64,000 nt of DNA from Lucinisca nassula (lineage: Eukaryota > Mollusca > Bivalvia > Lucinida > Lucinidae): the NCBI GenBank assembly GCA_963580285.1, contig OY757026.1, positions 49,017,143-49,081,142 on the forward strand, read 5' to 3'. Position numbers and translations under genes: made by a program. Shown here one piece after another: positions 33,993 to 42,837 of the stretch (position 1 is its first letter; every line of letters begins with the position of its first letter). The notes below the pieces were generated by a model. That model did no database searches. It had not been told where the DNA came from and saw only the letters and a program-made list of their open reading frames with translations.

Positions 33993-35390
33993 CTAACACC
34001 ACCAAAAGGCGTTCTTGTTCAATGCTTGAAGTCTCTGATCAATAAAATTCAACATAGAATTACTAACCATTGAAATTTCATCAATAATCACAACTGACAA
34101 ATCACGGTATTTTGATCTAAAGGTATTCAGACTGTCACAGGTTAATGTTTGATCTGATTGCTTATACTTTTGTTTAAATGCAGATGAGATGGTAGAACCA
34201 TTAATATTAAATGCTGCTTTTCCTGTAAATGCACAAAGAAGAACCCTTGTGTGATCCGCATCTTCTCCTTCTTTCAGATTTAATATTCTAAACAAAGTCT
34301 GATACAATGCTCGAATAACTAGACTTTTTCCAACACCAGCTCCACCAGAAAGAAATGCATATAAGGGGGCATCTTTTGTTTTAATCCAGTGAATCACATG
34401 ATAGTAAAACTGTTTTTGTTTACTATTTAAACACTGCAGGAGCTTTCTGTAATCAATATCTGAAAGAATATTTTCATTCACATCAATTTGAGGTGCAGAA
34501 ACGTAACATCCAATTTCAGTCCCTATATCATAGTCTCTATGCTCAATTCTATCAGGATTAAAATATATAAACTCTTCAGACTGAATTGGTTCAATTTCAG
34601 CATCATCACCTTCAACTTGTTGTGTACTTGGAGCAATATCATCGAATGCATCATATTCAATTTCTGCTAAATCTCTTGCTAATTCCAACTCTTCAGCATA
34701 ATGTTCGTAAGTGGAACATTTATGATCTATCACATGCTTCATTGACTCATAGTGTTCTTTATATGTTCTAAAAGTTCCAAGTAAGTCAGTCTCTTCATTT
34801 CTCCATGGGTGAAAAAGTAGAAGTTTCTCTCTATAATAGTTCTCTTCATCTGTTTTGCGATTGAATCTCACATACCTTATTATTTTAGAATTACGACATC
34901 GTTTGATTTTTATGCCATTCTTTAAAGTTAAAATAGTTTCACCATCACCAAAGCATTCTTCATCTGACACTTCTGCATCTTTCTCATAATCTTGCTCCTC
35001 CTCATCTCTACTATCATTATGTCCATCTGGGTAAATGACTTCTAACTCAGACACATAATCGGCTAAGCAATACTTTTCCAATGGTTTGGGACGCTTCGAG
35101 TATCTTTTAATTTTATTGTCTGACATTATATCTGTCGAGTCTGCCGGCAATTCATCAAGTACTGACTTTGGTTTCAGTAACTGTACTCTCTGGGTTGGAA
35201 GTGACGTATTTATGAAGACAACACTCCTTGAACTTTTAGTCAATGGCATTTGCAGTACCAAATAAACTGCCTCTTGTGCACTTACTTCAACACTGTTTGA
35301 AAACACATTTCCAATATGTCTAACTTGTCTTTTGAGATCCATATTGCCATTCCTTGCTTCTTTTGCAGCTGCATGCAACAAATTACTCAT
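33993..35390 (-). CDS. Helentron protein segment 4: PIF1-type helicase, N-terminal half
   Basis: In the same frame as segment 3, after its stop. The first ~300 residues are the Rep-helicase linker, including an acidic stretch (DEEEQDYEKDAEVSDEE). The helicase core follows: Walker A GGAGVGKS at residues 349-356, motif Ia TGKAAFNI at 389-396, Walker B VVIIDEISMV at 433-442. The frame is lost just after LQALNKN. One base less near 34009-34013 would give PFGGV and then GDLYQLKPV (motif III) in the following frame. The ATG at 35390 is internal. Confidence 0.9.
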   Translation of the reverse strand: MSNLLHAAAKEARNGNMDLKRQVRHIGNVFSNSVEVSAQEAVYLVLQMPLTKSSRSVVFINTSLPTQRVQLLKPKSVLDELPADSTDIMSDNKIKRYSKRPKPLEKYCLADYVSELEVIYPDGHNDSRDEEEQDYEKDAEVSDEECFGDGETILTLKNGIKIKRCRNSKIIRYVRFNRKTDEENYYREKLLLFHPWRNEETDLLGTFRTYKEHYESMKHVIDHKCSTYEHYAEELELARDLAEIEYDAFDDIAPSTQQVEGDDAEIEPIQSEEFIYFNPDRIEHRDYDIGTEIGCYVSAPQIDVNENILSDIDYRKLLQCLNSKQKQFYYHVIHWIKTKDAPLYAFLSGGAGVGKSLVIRALYQTLFRILNLKEGEDADHTRVLLCAFTGKAAFNINGSTISSAFKQKYKQSDQTLTCDSLNTFRSKYRDLSVVIIDEISMVSNSMLNFIDQRLQALNKNAFWWC

Positions 35391-35414
35391 CCCTCTTTGA
35401 GATTTACTAATAAA

Positions 35415-36455
35415 TTAAACTATATACATAGCACAAGCATATGGATCTAACACAAATTGTATATCAATGTTTGCCTTCCAAGCTTTTAACACACTATCAT
35501 TGTACAAATTTACACGGATTTCACTTGGTTTTCTTTTCAAAAACACTTTTGAAGAGTTTAAAGAACTTCTGATACATTTAATATATTCTTCCTCACTCAT
35601 TCGGACAACACTTGTCAGAAACTCCTCATAAGACATATCATATCCATCTTTCTTACTGTTCATTGTTTTCTGTAAGTTTTGGTACAATTTATAATACTTG
35701 TCTTTTTCAGTTTCGAGAGGCTGTAAGACCATAGTTTTGGAAAGAGGTGGCAAAGGATAACCAAATCGACAGATTTTATCTTCTCGTTTTCTACATGTTC
35801 TAGAATGTTTGTGAATTTGAAGTTCTATTAAATGACGAAGATGTGAATTATCTATAGAACATTTCAAATACTGATCCACATAAGCAGCCAACTCTACATC
35901 CGAATCCACATTGAATTTTGGTGCATTCTGTACCCATACAATCATATGAATGTGTGGCGATCCACGTTGCTGAAATTCCACTCTAAAAAAGTAATCAACA
36001 ACTTTTCCAAGAGGTTCATGCTCACTCTTTAGAACTGTGTTGATGAATTCTTTAACTCTATGCTCGAAATATCTAGAACAAGTGACTGGATCCGATTGAA
36101 TAAGTTTTATCTTTTGTTCCCATGCCAAGTTTTCAATTTGATCATCAGTGTAGTTGAAATTTTTATTTAAGGTAGCTAGCATTTTCAAAAGCTCAATCCA
36201 TCTTGTATCAGCCGAGGACAATGACATAAACCAAGTTGGCAAACCCAACTGACGAATCATAGCATAAACATCTTTTTTTCTAGATTCTAAATATGCTGGA
36301 GAATTTCTGAGCTGTTTAAACAAATAGTAACCTTCATCATTTTTTACAATACTGTCAATACACTCTGAGTTTCTTGCTTGTACAGCAGTAATATTATTTG
36401 TTCCCGTTTGACACCTTCTAACAGCAAGGTTTGCTTTATCGTTCAGTTGCTTCAT
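35415..36455 (-). CDS. Helentron protein segment 3: Rep (HUH) nuclease domain
   Basis: 346 codons. The relaxase-type motif QRGSPHIHMIVW puts the HUH histidines at residues 168 and 170 (about 35946-35954). CRKREDKICRFGYPLPP is the cysteine-containing block that follows HUH in Helitron Rep proteins. The segment ends LDPYACAMYIV then TAA. After the stop the same frame continues FISKSQRG, so the tyrosine motif reads Y-I-V-stop-F-I-S-K. Tyr344 matches the first catalytic tyrosine; the residue four positions later, where the second is expected, is Phe. In the family this domain nicks and joins single-stranded DNA for rolling-circle transposition; this copy is probably inactive as written. Confidence 0.9.
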   Translation of the reverse strand: MKQLNDKANLAVRRCQTGTNNITAVQARNSECIDSIVKNDEGYYLFKQLRNSPAYLESRKKDVYAMIRQLGLPTWFMSLSSADTRWIELLKMLATLNKNFNYTDDQIENLAWEQKIKLIQSDPVTCSRYFEHRVKEFINTVLKSEHEPLGKVVDYFFRVEFQQRGSPHIHMIVWVQNAPKFNVDSDVELAAYVDQYLKCSIDNSHLRHLIELQIHKHSRTCRKREDKICRFGYPLPPLSKTMVLQPLETEKDKYYKLYQNLQKTMNSKKDGYDMSYEEFLTSVVRMSEEEYIKCIRSSLNSSKVFLKRKPSEIRVNLYNDSVLKAWKANIDIQFVLDPYACAMYIV

Positions 36456-36987
36456 TTGTATTTTTTTTCAGTTTAAAAAATATATTGGGTACACTGTTAG
36501 CAGCACGCCTATCTTGGCTTCTCAATTCCCATTTTGCAATATCACTATAATGTACAGGCACTTTTCTATCATCATTATCTATGCGCCTCTGCCCACAAAA
36601 TATGGTTGGAAAACAAAGATATTCTGAATCTTTATCTTGAAATATACTGAGTGGCCTTTGACCTTCTCCAGGAGCAAATGTGAATGTAGAATTTCTGTTT
36701 TCAAGATCTGCATCATCCAATAGAGTGTCAATATTTCCCACATTTTCTTGTGCGATTTCTTCTGCATCTGAATCATACAGTTCTTCGACATGAGGTGTGT
36801 TATGATTTGAAATATCATCATTTTTTTCTAACTGATCGTTTGGATAATTGTTACACATTTCACTAACAACACCATCAAAATCAATAATATCATACTTTGA
36901 ACATTCTTTTGTACACAACTCAAAAAAATTATGTATAACCTCAGCTTGGTTCTGATTACATGGACTATCCTGAAGACTTTCATCCAA
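36436..36987 (-). CDS. Helentron protein segment 2: linker and start of Helitron_like_N
   Basis: Continues segment 1 in the next frame after the short A run (minus strand). It runs through an acidic linker (DDADLENRNSTFTFAPGEGQ) into FQDKDSEYLCFPTIFCGQRR and YSDIAKWELRSQDRRAA, the conserved entry to the Helitron_like_N domain (APGEG...P...F.D...E.L.FP.IF.G). The ATG used for the coordinates is internal, not a real start. The frame ends at 36436, shortly after an 8-A run that is one base too long to keep the Rep domain in frame. Confidence 0.85.
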   Translation of the reverse strand: MDESLQDSPCNQNQAEVIHNFFELCTKECSKYDIIDFDGVVSEMCNNYPNDQLEKNDDISNHNTPHVEELYDSDAEEIAQENVGNIDTLLDDADLENRNSTFTFAPGEGQRPLSIFQDKDSEYLCFPTIFCGQRRIDNDDRKVPVHYSDIAKWELRSQDRRAANSVPNIFFKLKKNTNEATER

Positions 36988-39900
36988 AACACCATCAGAA
37001 TCATCATTATTTGTTTCAGAGCAGGGTTTTTTTGTGATTCAAAAAATGCATGCAGTGTTTCATTACTTTCTTCTGTGATTCTCTTTAACCACTGCTGGTC
37101 TATTTCAACATTTGCGTTTTTGTACAATTCACTACCACTCATTAGCCAATGCAAAGCACAAAGCACATGATATGGTCGAACATTTTCTGAGAAAACATAT
37201 GACTTAAATGACATCTTCTTCTTTAATTTCACTGCAACTGTAACATTTTCATCAAAAGGCCTAGGTAAAGCATTTACAACTGGTTGAATGTCAACAGGTA
37301 CATTAACAACATTTCCTTTTACTGATAACTGGCGACCTCTAGGTAGTTCTCTCATCTGCATGAACGGTATACGTAAAGCAATAAGGCGTTCTTCAAGTGG
37401 AAACAGCTCCAATTCTTTTGGTTTTGGTGGCCACTTCATTCCGTTTACAACAGACAATTTTGGGACTTTACCACACTTAATATTGTCTTGGCATGTACAG
37501 CATATCCATTCTTCTTCATTGACTGATTTCACCCCTGTTAAGTATTTTTCCTTGTCTTTAGAAACAAATGTCTTAGCTTTTGATACAGTCTCTTCAAACC
37601 ATGTCTGTTGACAGCAACTACATATATAGACAGGTCCAACTGATATATTCTTGTGAAACTTTTCAATACAAACATCAATATCACTACCACATTTTCTGCG
37701 CTTTGTGTTTATCTTTTCAACTTGTGAAAAAGATGGATCTTTACGCTTGGTAGCTTTTCTTTTACTGTCTATAATGTTTTCAGCTTTCTTGTTTTTTTCA
37801 TTTAGTCTCCACTGTTGTTTTGCAACCCTTTCTTGTTCTAATTTGTATGGATCTGATCTCGCCTTCCTCTTTGATAGATTTTGTATTGCAATATCTTTTT
37901 TTTTTAATTCAAGGCATTCTCGAGATTCTCGTTTCTTTTCACTTTCCCATTTTTTGTATTCATCTATTAATCTAGCCCTTCTCATACATGCCTTTGTCAT
38001 AGCTTTGTCTTTTCTACGATATTCTTCAGATTGTCTAGCAGTCTGCTTTGATTTTAGTGTATATTCTTTATCCTTTTTTCGATGTTCTTCAGATTGTCTA
38101 GCACTCTGCATTGATTTTAGTGTATATTCTTTATCCTTTTTTCGATATTCTTCAGATTGTCTAGCACTCTGCTTAGATTTAAATGTATATTCTCTATCCT
38201 TTTTTCGATATTCTTCAGATTGTCTAGCACTCTGCATTGATTTTAGTGTATATTCTTTATCCTTTTTTCGATATTCTTCGGACTGTCTAGCACTCTGCAT
38301 TGATTTTAGTGTATATTCTTTATCCTTTTTTCGATATTCTTCAGACTGTCTAGCACTCTGCTTAGATTTTAGTGTATATTCTTTATCCTTTTTTCGGTAT
38401 TCTTCAGACTGCCTAGCACTCTGCTTAGATTTGAGTGTATATTCTTTATCCTTTTTTCGATATTCTTCAGACTGTCTAGCACTCTGCATTGATTTTAGTG
38501 TATACTCTTTGTCTTTTCCTTTGAAGTTAGAGTCTTGCCTTCGTTTTTCCATATAAACTCTCATATATTCTTTTCTTTCTGTAGCTTTTTTCTTGTTTAT
38601 TTTTATTTCTTTGTTCCTCATCTTTTGATTTTTAGTCACATTTGTACTATTCCGTGTCTTTTCTTCAAGTTTATGCTTTTGATCCTTAAAGTATTTGCCA
38701 ATAAGTGTTGCATGATTTTCACTGCTTGAATTAGCAAATAAGTCTTCTCTTGCATGTGAATTCCTCATATGGCTTTCAGACACCTTTCTCTTGTAAGTTA
38801 CAGTTTTCCAAGCATAGTCACATGGAGTGTCAGTATGGCTGTCTGCATGATTTTCAATATCAAATATTGAATGATGCTCTGGATTAGATAACTCAAAGTC
38901 TATAGGAAGAATTTCAAACTGCGTGGAAATTGAAATCATCATACTTTCAAACAATGCATATAGAAATGCAACTAGATCATCTAAACAATTGAAAGCAGCT
39001 AGTAATGATTTTCCATCCGGAACAGATAATCCATTTAAACCATGTGAATGTGAATCAAATATAAAATATTTACAATCTCTCTTGAACACAGAGCAACAAA
39101 TTGAACCCATCATTAATAAAACACTTGGAGAATTTTGTAGAGAAGTGTACAATGCTTGGTGAAGAGTGGGTAAACTGGTATTGACAAACTGTTCTGTGCA
39201 AAGACCTGTCACAATAGCAGATGTTTTCACAACAACTTCTTTGTTTAAAATTGAAACTAATCTTGGAAGTTCATCAAAGCTTAGTAACTTACTCCTGAAT
39301 TTACCTTCTGCCTTTAATTCACCAATGATCTTATTATACAGACTATCTCCAGCTAAAAGAATGTTGTCTAGATCTGTACTACAAGCAATGTCTGAGTATG
39401 CTGCATATATTAATGAACAAAGTGCATTTGCAGTACATTGGCATCCTCTGGACTCATTGCTAAATATTTCTGAACCTTGGTGAAAAGATCCCAGTTCAAA
39501 TTTGACAGAGTTAAATGGACCATTAGAAGGCTTCCATAGCACTGTTTCAGTTTGTTCCATTAAAGGAAATGCTGTATACATAATGTTTTCATCAACTTGT
39601 GTAGAGCTAGAAAATACAGTGTTTGTAAATTCTATGGGTGAATGTATTTTGGTATTTTGTCCTAGTTGTTGTCTGTTAGTATTGTCATTTGAACTTTGCA
39701 AAACTTCGATATTTTGTTCTGGTTGTTTTCTGTAAATATCTTTGTCATTTCTACTTTGTAATACTGAGTTCATATCTTTGTCATTTCTACTTTGTAAAAC
39801 TGAAGCATCAGATGTCACGCTGAGGCAGGTCATACCCACATCTGAAGAACTAGATGACCCTGGGTCAGATGATACACTGGGGCAGGTCATACCCACATCT

Positions 39901-40079
39901 GACAAAATAATTGACCCTGGCACAGATGTCCCCATCGCTGCAAGCGATTGGGGCTTAGATCCTCCACGATCTATGAGGGGGGTCAGGCCCACATCTGAGA
40001 TAAGTAACCCAGGGCTACCATCATTAGCCCTCACCATGGTCTTTGCCAATGACTTCTTCCAGGTCTTTTTGCGTGGCAT
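36828..40079 (-). CDS. Helentron protein segment 1: peptidase-like, basic repeats, DUF6570-like
   Basis: 1,083 codons from ATG 40079; authentic to about residue 1016, after which the frame is wrong. Residues 55-145 hold short internal repeats (SDVGMTC twice; VLQSRNDKD-type three times). Residues 195-380 look like a C76/OTU-type cysteine peptidase, with GCQCTANALC (Cys215 candidate nucleophile) and FDSHSHG (Asp342 and His344). Residues about 522-690 are eight 21-residue repeats around KDKEYTLKSKQSARQSEEYR, highly charged and probably helical. Residues 818-870 carry cysteines (CSCC, CCTC, C869), and 871-985 contain PLEERLIALRIPFM and LPRGRQ, as in the DUF6570 region of Helitron-like proteins. 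Peptidase activity is inferred from motif position only. Confidence 0.85.
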   Translation of the reverse strand: MPRKKTWKKSLAKTMVRANDGSPGLLISDVGLTPLIDRGGSKPQSLAAMGTSVPGSIILSDVGMTCPSVSSDPGSSSSSDVGMTCLSVTSDASVLQSRNDKDMNSVLQSRNDKDIYRKQPEQNIEVLQSSNDNTNRQQLGQNTKIHSPIEFTNTVFSSSTQVDENIMYTAFPLMEQTETVLWKPSNGPFNSVKFELGSFHQGSEIFSNESRGCQCTANALCSLIYAAYSDIACSTDLDNILLAGDSLYNKIIGELKAEGKFRSKLLSFDELPRLVSILNKEVVVKTSAIVTGLCTEQFVNTSLPTLHQALYTSLQNSPSVLLMMGSICCSVFKRDCKYFIFDSHSHGLNGLSVPDGKSLLAAFNCLDDLVAFLYALFESMMISISTQFEILPIDFELSNPEHHSIFDIENHADSHTDTPCDYAWKTVTYKRKVSESHMRNSHAREDLFANSSSENHATLIGKYFKDQKHKLEEKTRNSTNVTKNQKMRNKEIKINKKKATERKEYMRVYMEKRRQDSNFKGKDKEYTLKSMQSARQSEEYRKKDKEYTLKSKQSARQSEEYRKKDKEYTLKSKQSARQSEEYRKKDKEYTLKSMQSARQSEEYRKKDKEYTLKSMQSARQSEEYRKKDREYTFKSKQSARQSEEYRKKDKEYTLKSMQSARQSEEHRKKDKEYTLKSKQTARQSEEYRRKDKAMTKACMRRARLIDEYKKWESEKKRESRECLELKKKDIAIQNLSKRKARSDPYKLEQERVAKQQWRLNEKNKKAENIIDSKRKATKRKDPSFSQVEKINTKRRKCGSDIDVCIEKFHKNISVGPVYICSCCQQTWFEETVSKAKTFVSKDKEKYLTGVKSVNEEEWICCTCQDNIKCGKVPKLSVVNGMKWPPKPKELELFPLEERLIALRIPFMQMRELPRGRQLSVKGNVVNVPVDIQPVVNALPRPFDENVTVAVKLKKKMSFKSYVFSENVRPYHVLCALHWLMSGSELYKNANVEIDQQWLKRITEESNETLHAFFESQKNPALKQIMMILMVFWMKVFRIVHVIRTKLRLYIIFLSCVQKNVQSMILLILMVLLVKCVTIIQTIS
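38010..38513 (-). repeat. 63-bp coding tandem repeat (eight units)
   Basis: Eight direct copies of a 63-bp unit within the Helentron ORF, with plus-strand landmarks TTTATCCTTTTTTCGATATT and GATTGTCTAGCACTCTGC. Every unit keeps frame and encodes the 21-residue basic repeat. High identity between units points to recent homogenisation. The antisense frame is also open, but only because of the repeat. Confidence 0.93.
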
Positions 40080-40119
40080 ACCTCAACCTGAAAGATACAA
40101 AAGCAGGTGTCTGCTTTAA

Positions 40120-40324
40120 AAGGAAAAGGGGAAACGGTATTATCTTTAAATAATTCAAACTCTTGCCTATACTTAATGAATTTTTGTAAAACAGACAGAT
40201 TTTCTTTTCTCGCTTGAGCACAGTAATTTGACAAGGAAATGCCCGCAAAAACAAATGATAATCCTCTAGACTTTTATCATTCTGTATAGTTTTGGCCAAG
40301 TATTTTAATAGGAGACTTCAATGT
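40120..40324. other. probable 5' flank of the Helentron gene
   Basis: Lies upstream of ATG 40079 on the minus strand. No promoter motif can be assigned with confidence. A 13-bp duplication GAGACTTCAATGT sits at about 40312-40338. Confidence 0.35.
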
Positions 40325-40855
40325 GAGACTTCAATGTTTGCGTCTGATGCTCCGTCTTTGGTCGGATCCTTCGGAGTCTAACTGTTGGTTTTCTTTTGCT
40401 CCAGCAATTCTGTTGTTGTATGCTGTTGAGTCCTCAACCTTGTTTCATCTCTGTAGTTTTTTTATTTGTATGTTCTCGGAGATGTTACACTGAAGAGTTA
40501 GGAAGCCTTCATGCAGACTAAACAAAATTAGTGTATACCGTGACAGAGGTAAGGGCGAGGATTATGGCCATGTAAAATCGATTTAAGCCCCCCAGTGGAA
40601 TTCTTTCCACTGACCGTTCCAAGGCGGTTCTTCTGTGGCGGTTTATTTATGTTGTTGTTTGTTACTTACTGTGTGTATCACTTGTGTCTTTTTATTTTGG
40701 CCATTTTGTGGGAAAGTAACTGTCCTTATGGCCTTCCTTTGTTTAGGTTTCCATTGTCTGGTCGCTTCATGTTTGTGTTTCTTTCCCTTTGGTGTCTTTG
40801 ATGGGTGGAGTAAGTTAATTGTATCGATTCCTGATCTTTGTTTTACTCCTACTTT
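40325..40855 (+). repeat. ~500-bp dispersed repeat, copy 2
   Basis: Same family as 30141-30739 but in opposite orientation, and as 41165-41690 in the same orientation. Contains ATGTAAAATCGATTTAAGCC and GTGGGAAAGTAACTGTCCTT. Confidence 0.8.
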
Positions 40856-41164
40856 AAAAGCCAACTAAACTGTGTAAACAACAGCAATAGATGATGGTGA
40901 AAGTTGGGGCCCTGAAAAAATGGTTTAAACCCTTCCTCACATTCATTATTACTTTACATCCCAAAGTTGTTCTTTCATTGCAGTTTCATTTCATGTATTT
41001 TCATTTTTTTTTATATCTTTTAATTTTCTAACACTTATGACTGTGTGTCCAAATTATTTAATTTAGTAAAAGTTACCGAGTTACCACCTGTTTGGGAAAA
41101 AAACTACTTTTCCCAAAGCTTACAAAGAATTAGAGAGAATTTAATTCTATGTAATGTTGGTTAG

Positions 41165-41690
41165 TGCCTGAAGTTCTGTCTCTGGTCGGGTCCATCGGAG
41201 TCAAAATGTTGGTTTTCTTTTGCTCCAGCATTTCAGTGATTCCTTGTTGTCAAATCCTCACCGTTGTTTCATCTCTGTGGTTCTTTGATTTTTGTGTTCA
41301 CAGCAATGTTGCACTGATGAGTTGGGAGGCTTTCATGAGGACTGAACAAATTGTCTAAATTGCTATGGAAATAAGTGTGAAGATTTTGACCACGTAAAAT
41401 CGATTTAAGCCCCCAGTGGAATTTGTTTTACTGACTGTTCCAAGATGGTTCTTCTGTCCCGGTTCATTTTTGTTATGGTTTGTCTTTAAGTGTTTGTATC
41501 GCTTATATTATTTTGTTTTGGATAGCCAATTGGCCATTTTGTGGGAAAGTAACTGTCCTTTATGGCTTTCCACTATTGATGTTTCCATTAGGGTCTGTTG
41601 TTTCATGTTTGTGTTTCTTTCCCTTTAGTGTAGTGTCTCTGATCGGAGCTGTGGCTTAATTGCATCAATTCCTGATAATTACCTTCACTT
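41165..41690 (+). repeat. ~500-bp dispersed repeat, copy 3
   Basis: Shares TTGGTTTTCTTTTGCTCCAG, GTAAAATCGATTTAAGCCCC and GTGGGAAAGTAACTGTCCTT with copies 1 and 2. More diverged, with scattered indels. Confidence 0.75.
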
Positions 41691-41769
41691 CTATTTTGTT
41701 TGTTTCGTTTACCACCCACTCAACACAATCTAGATTAGTTTTTAGCCAGTAAGGTTACCTAACCACACT

Positions 41770-41998
41770 ATCAGGGCACCCTCATACGTAAGATATGCAC
41801 CAATATAGTGCATATTCTTTGGCCAGAAACTGACAACTATCTTTATTAAATAAGCACAAGGGAGGTAATGACCTTATAATAGATTTCATGATTGATCTTC
41901 CAGCAATGAATGTTCCTAACCCTAGCAGGTATCCAATCTGTGATCTCCTGATCACAAGTTAGACAGGCATCCTACTGAGCTACCAAGGCCAGAATGGA
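41770..41998 (-). mobile_element. tRNA-derived SINE-like sequence, family S3, copy 1
   Basis: Minus-strand head CTTGGTAGCTCAGTAGGATG fits an A box. The B-box position reads AGATTGGATACC (diverged). The body, including CATACGTAAG on the plus strand, is shared with 44880-45115. Confidence 0.65.
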
Positions 41999-42837
41999 AA
42001 GAGCTACTAAATTGGCCTATACCCTATGATTTTATTTTTTGTTAAGAAGTGTCTTTTTGTCTTTCCCTTTGACTTTAAGGATAAGCTCTTGGTTCTGTTT
42101 CAATCAGTTCCTGTTTGAATCATTTCCTGAAGTATCTTTCAACATCAGTTTTATTACTTTTCTAGTAGTTCTCCAGACAAGCATTAATTAAAAAAAAGTA
42201 TAGTTGTTAAAAATACAGGTATTTACTGTTCTTTGATACTGCAATACCTCTTGATGGCCTCTATCATTTTTGCTTATTACTTAAAAAGTTTTTTGGTTTT
42301 TAGAGTATAAGTAACCTAACCTCTGACCTCAAACACAATAGCATCAAACATTATTGACAAGTTCAAATTATCTGCATGCAATATCAAGGATTTTCATGTT
42401 GATAATTGTACTTTGACTTCATTCTTTTGGGCACTGTATTATACAAACTATTCTCCTATCAAGCAAAAGGTGTGATTCACTCTGATTTTGCCAAAACCAT
42501 TTACCTATTACTTTTTACTATCATTAACAAAACAATCATTCATTTACCTTGAAATACAGTGATGAGCTGTAACTTGTTTTAAGCACAGTTTTCCACTTTT
42601 TATACACAACACTAAGTCACAAACACTGTCTATCTATCAGTCACTAAGTCACAAATACTGTCTATCTATCACTTTGTCAATTATTTAAATGTATATCCAA
42701 CACAGTAAGAATATTTTCTTTTCAGAAATCTTGTTGATACTACAAAAAAGGAAAGCTGTATTAGACAAATTTACTGTAAAAACAAACCATTTTTTTTTTA
42801 AGAATCTGAAAAAATTACTGTTTCAATAAATTTAGAA
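41999..42837. other. non-coding, with a 32-bp tandem duplication
   Basis: The pair CACTAAGTCACAAAYACTGT...CTATCTATCA lies at about 42610-42673. No gene. Confidence 0.5.

Larger units (their letters stand above)
32291..40079 (-). pseudogene. Helentron (Helitron2-type) Rep/helicase/endonuclease gene, four small lesions
   Basis: One continuous protein-coding region of about 2,600 codons read on the minus strand. Domain order: low-complexity N-terminus; C76/OTU-like cysteine-peptidase domain; eight 21-residue basic repeats; cysteine-rich DUF6570-like region; Helitron_like_N with HUH (PHIHM); PIF1-type helicase (GGAGVGKS, IIDEISM, GDLYQLKPV, HRAQGST, YVALSRV); and a C-terminal EEP endonuclease (AETRL, GDFNIN, SDHK). 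A C-terminal AP-like endonuclease distinguishes Helentrons from canonical Helitrons. Lesions: T7 run at 37027-37033 (one base short), T8 run at 36461-36468 (one base long), TAA at 35415-35417, net +1 near 34009-34013. Homology reads cleanly through all four, so the copy is young or the indels are assembly errors. ATG at 40079 is the first in frame. Element ends not resolved. Confidence 0.92.

Noticed and set aside
37705..38556. 283-codon plus-strand open frame
   Set aside because: Antisense shadow of the 63-bp coding repeat in the Helentron gene; the minus-strand frame has the recognisable domains.
30141..40855. Terminal inverted repeats of the Helentron
   Set aside because: The left copy interrupts another element's tandem unit and a third copy lies outside; Helentrons do not need long terminal inverted repeats. 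Treated as dispersed repeats.
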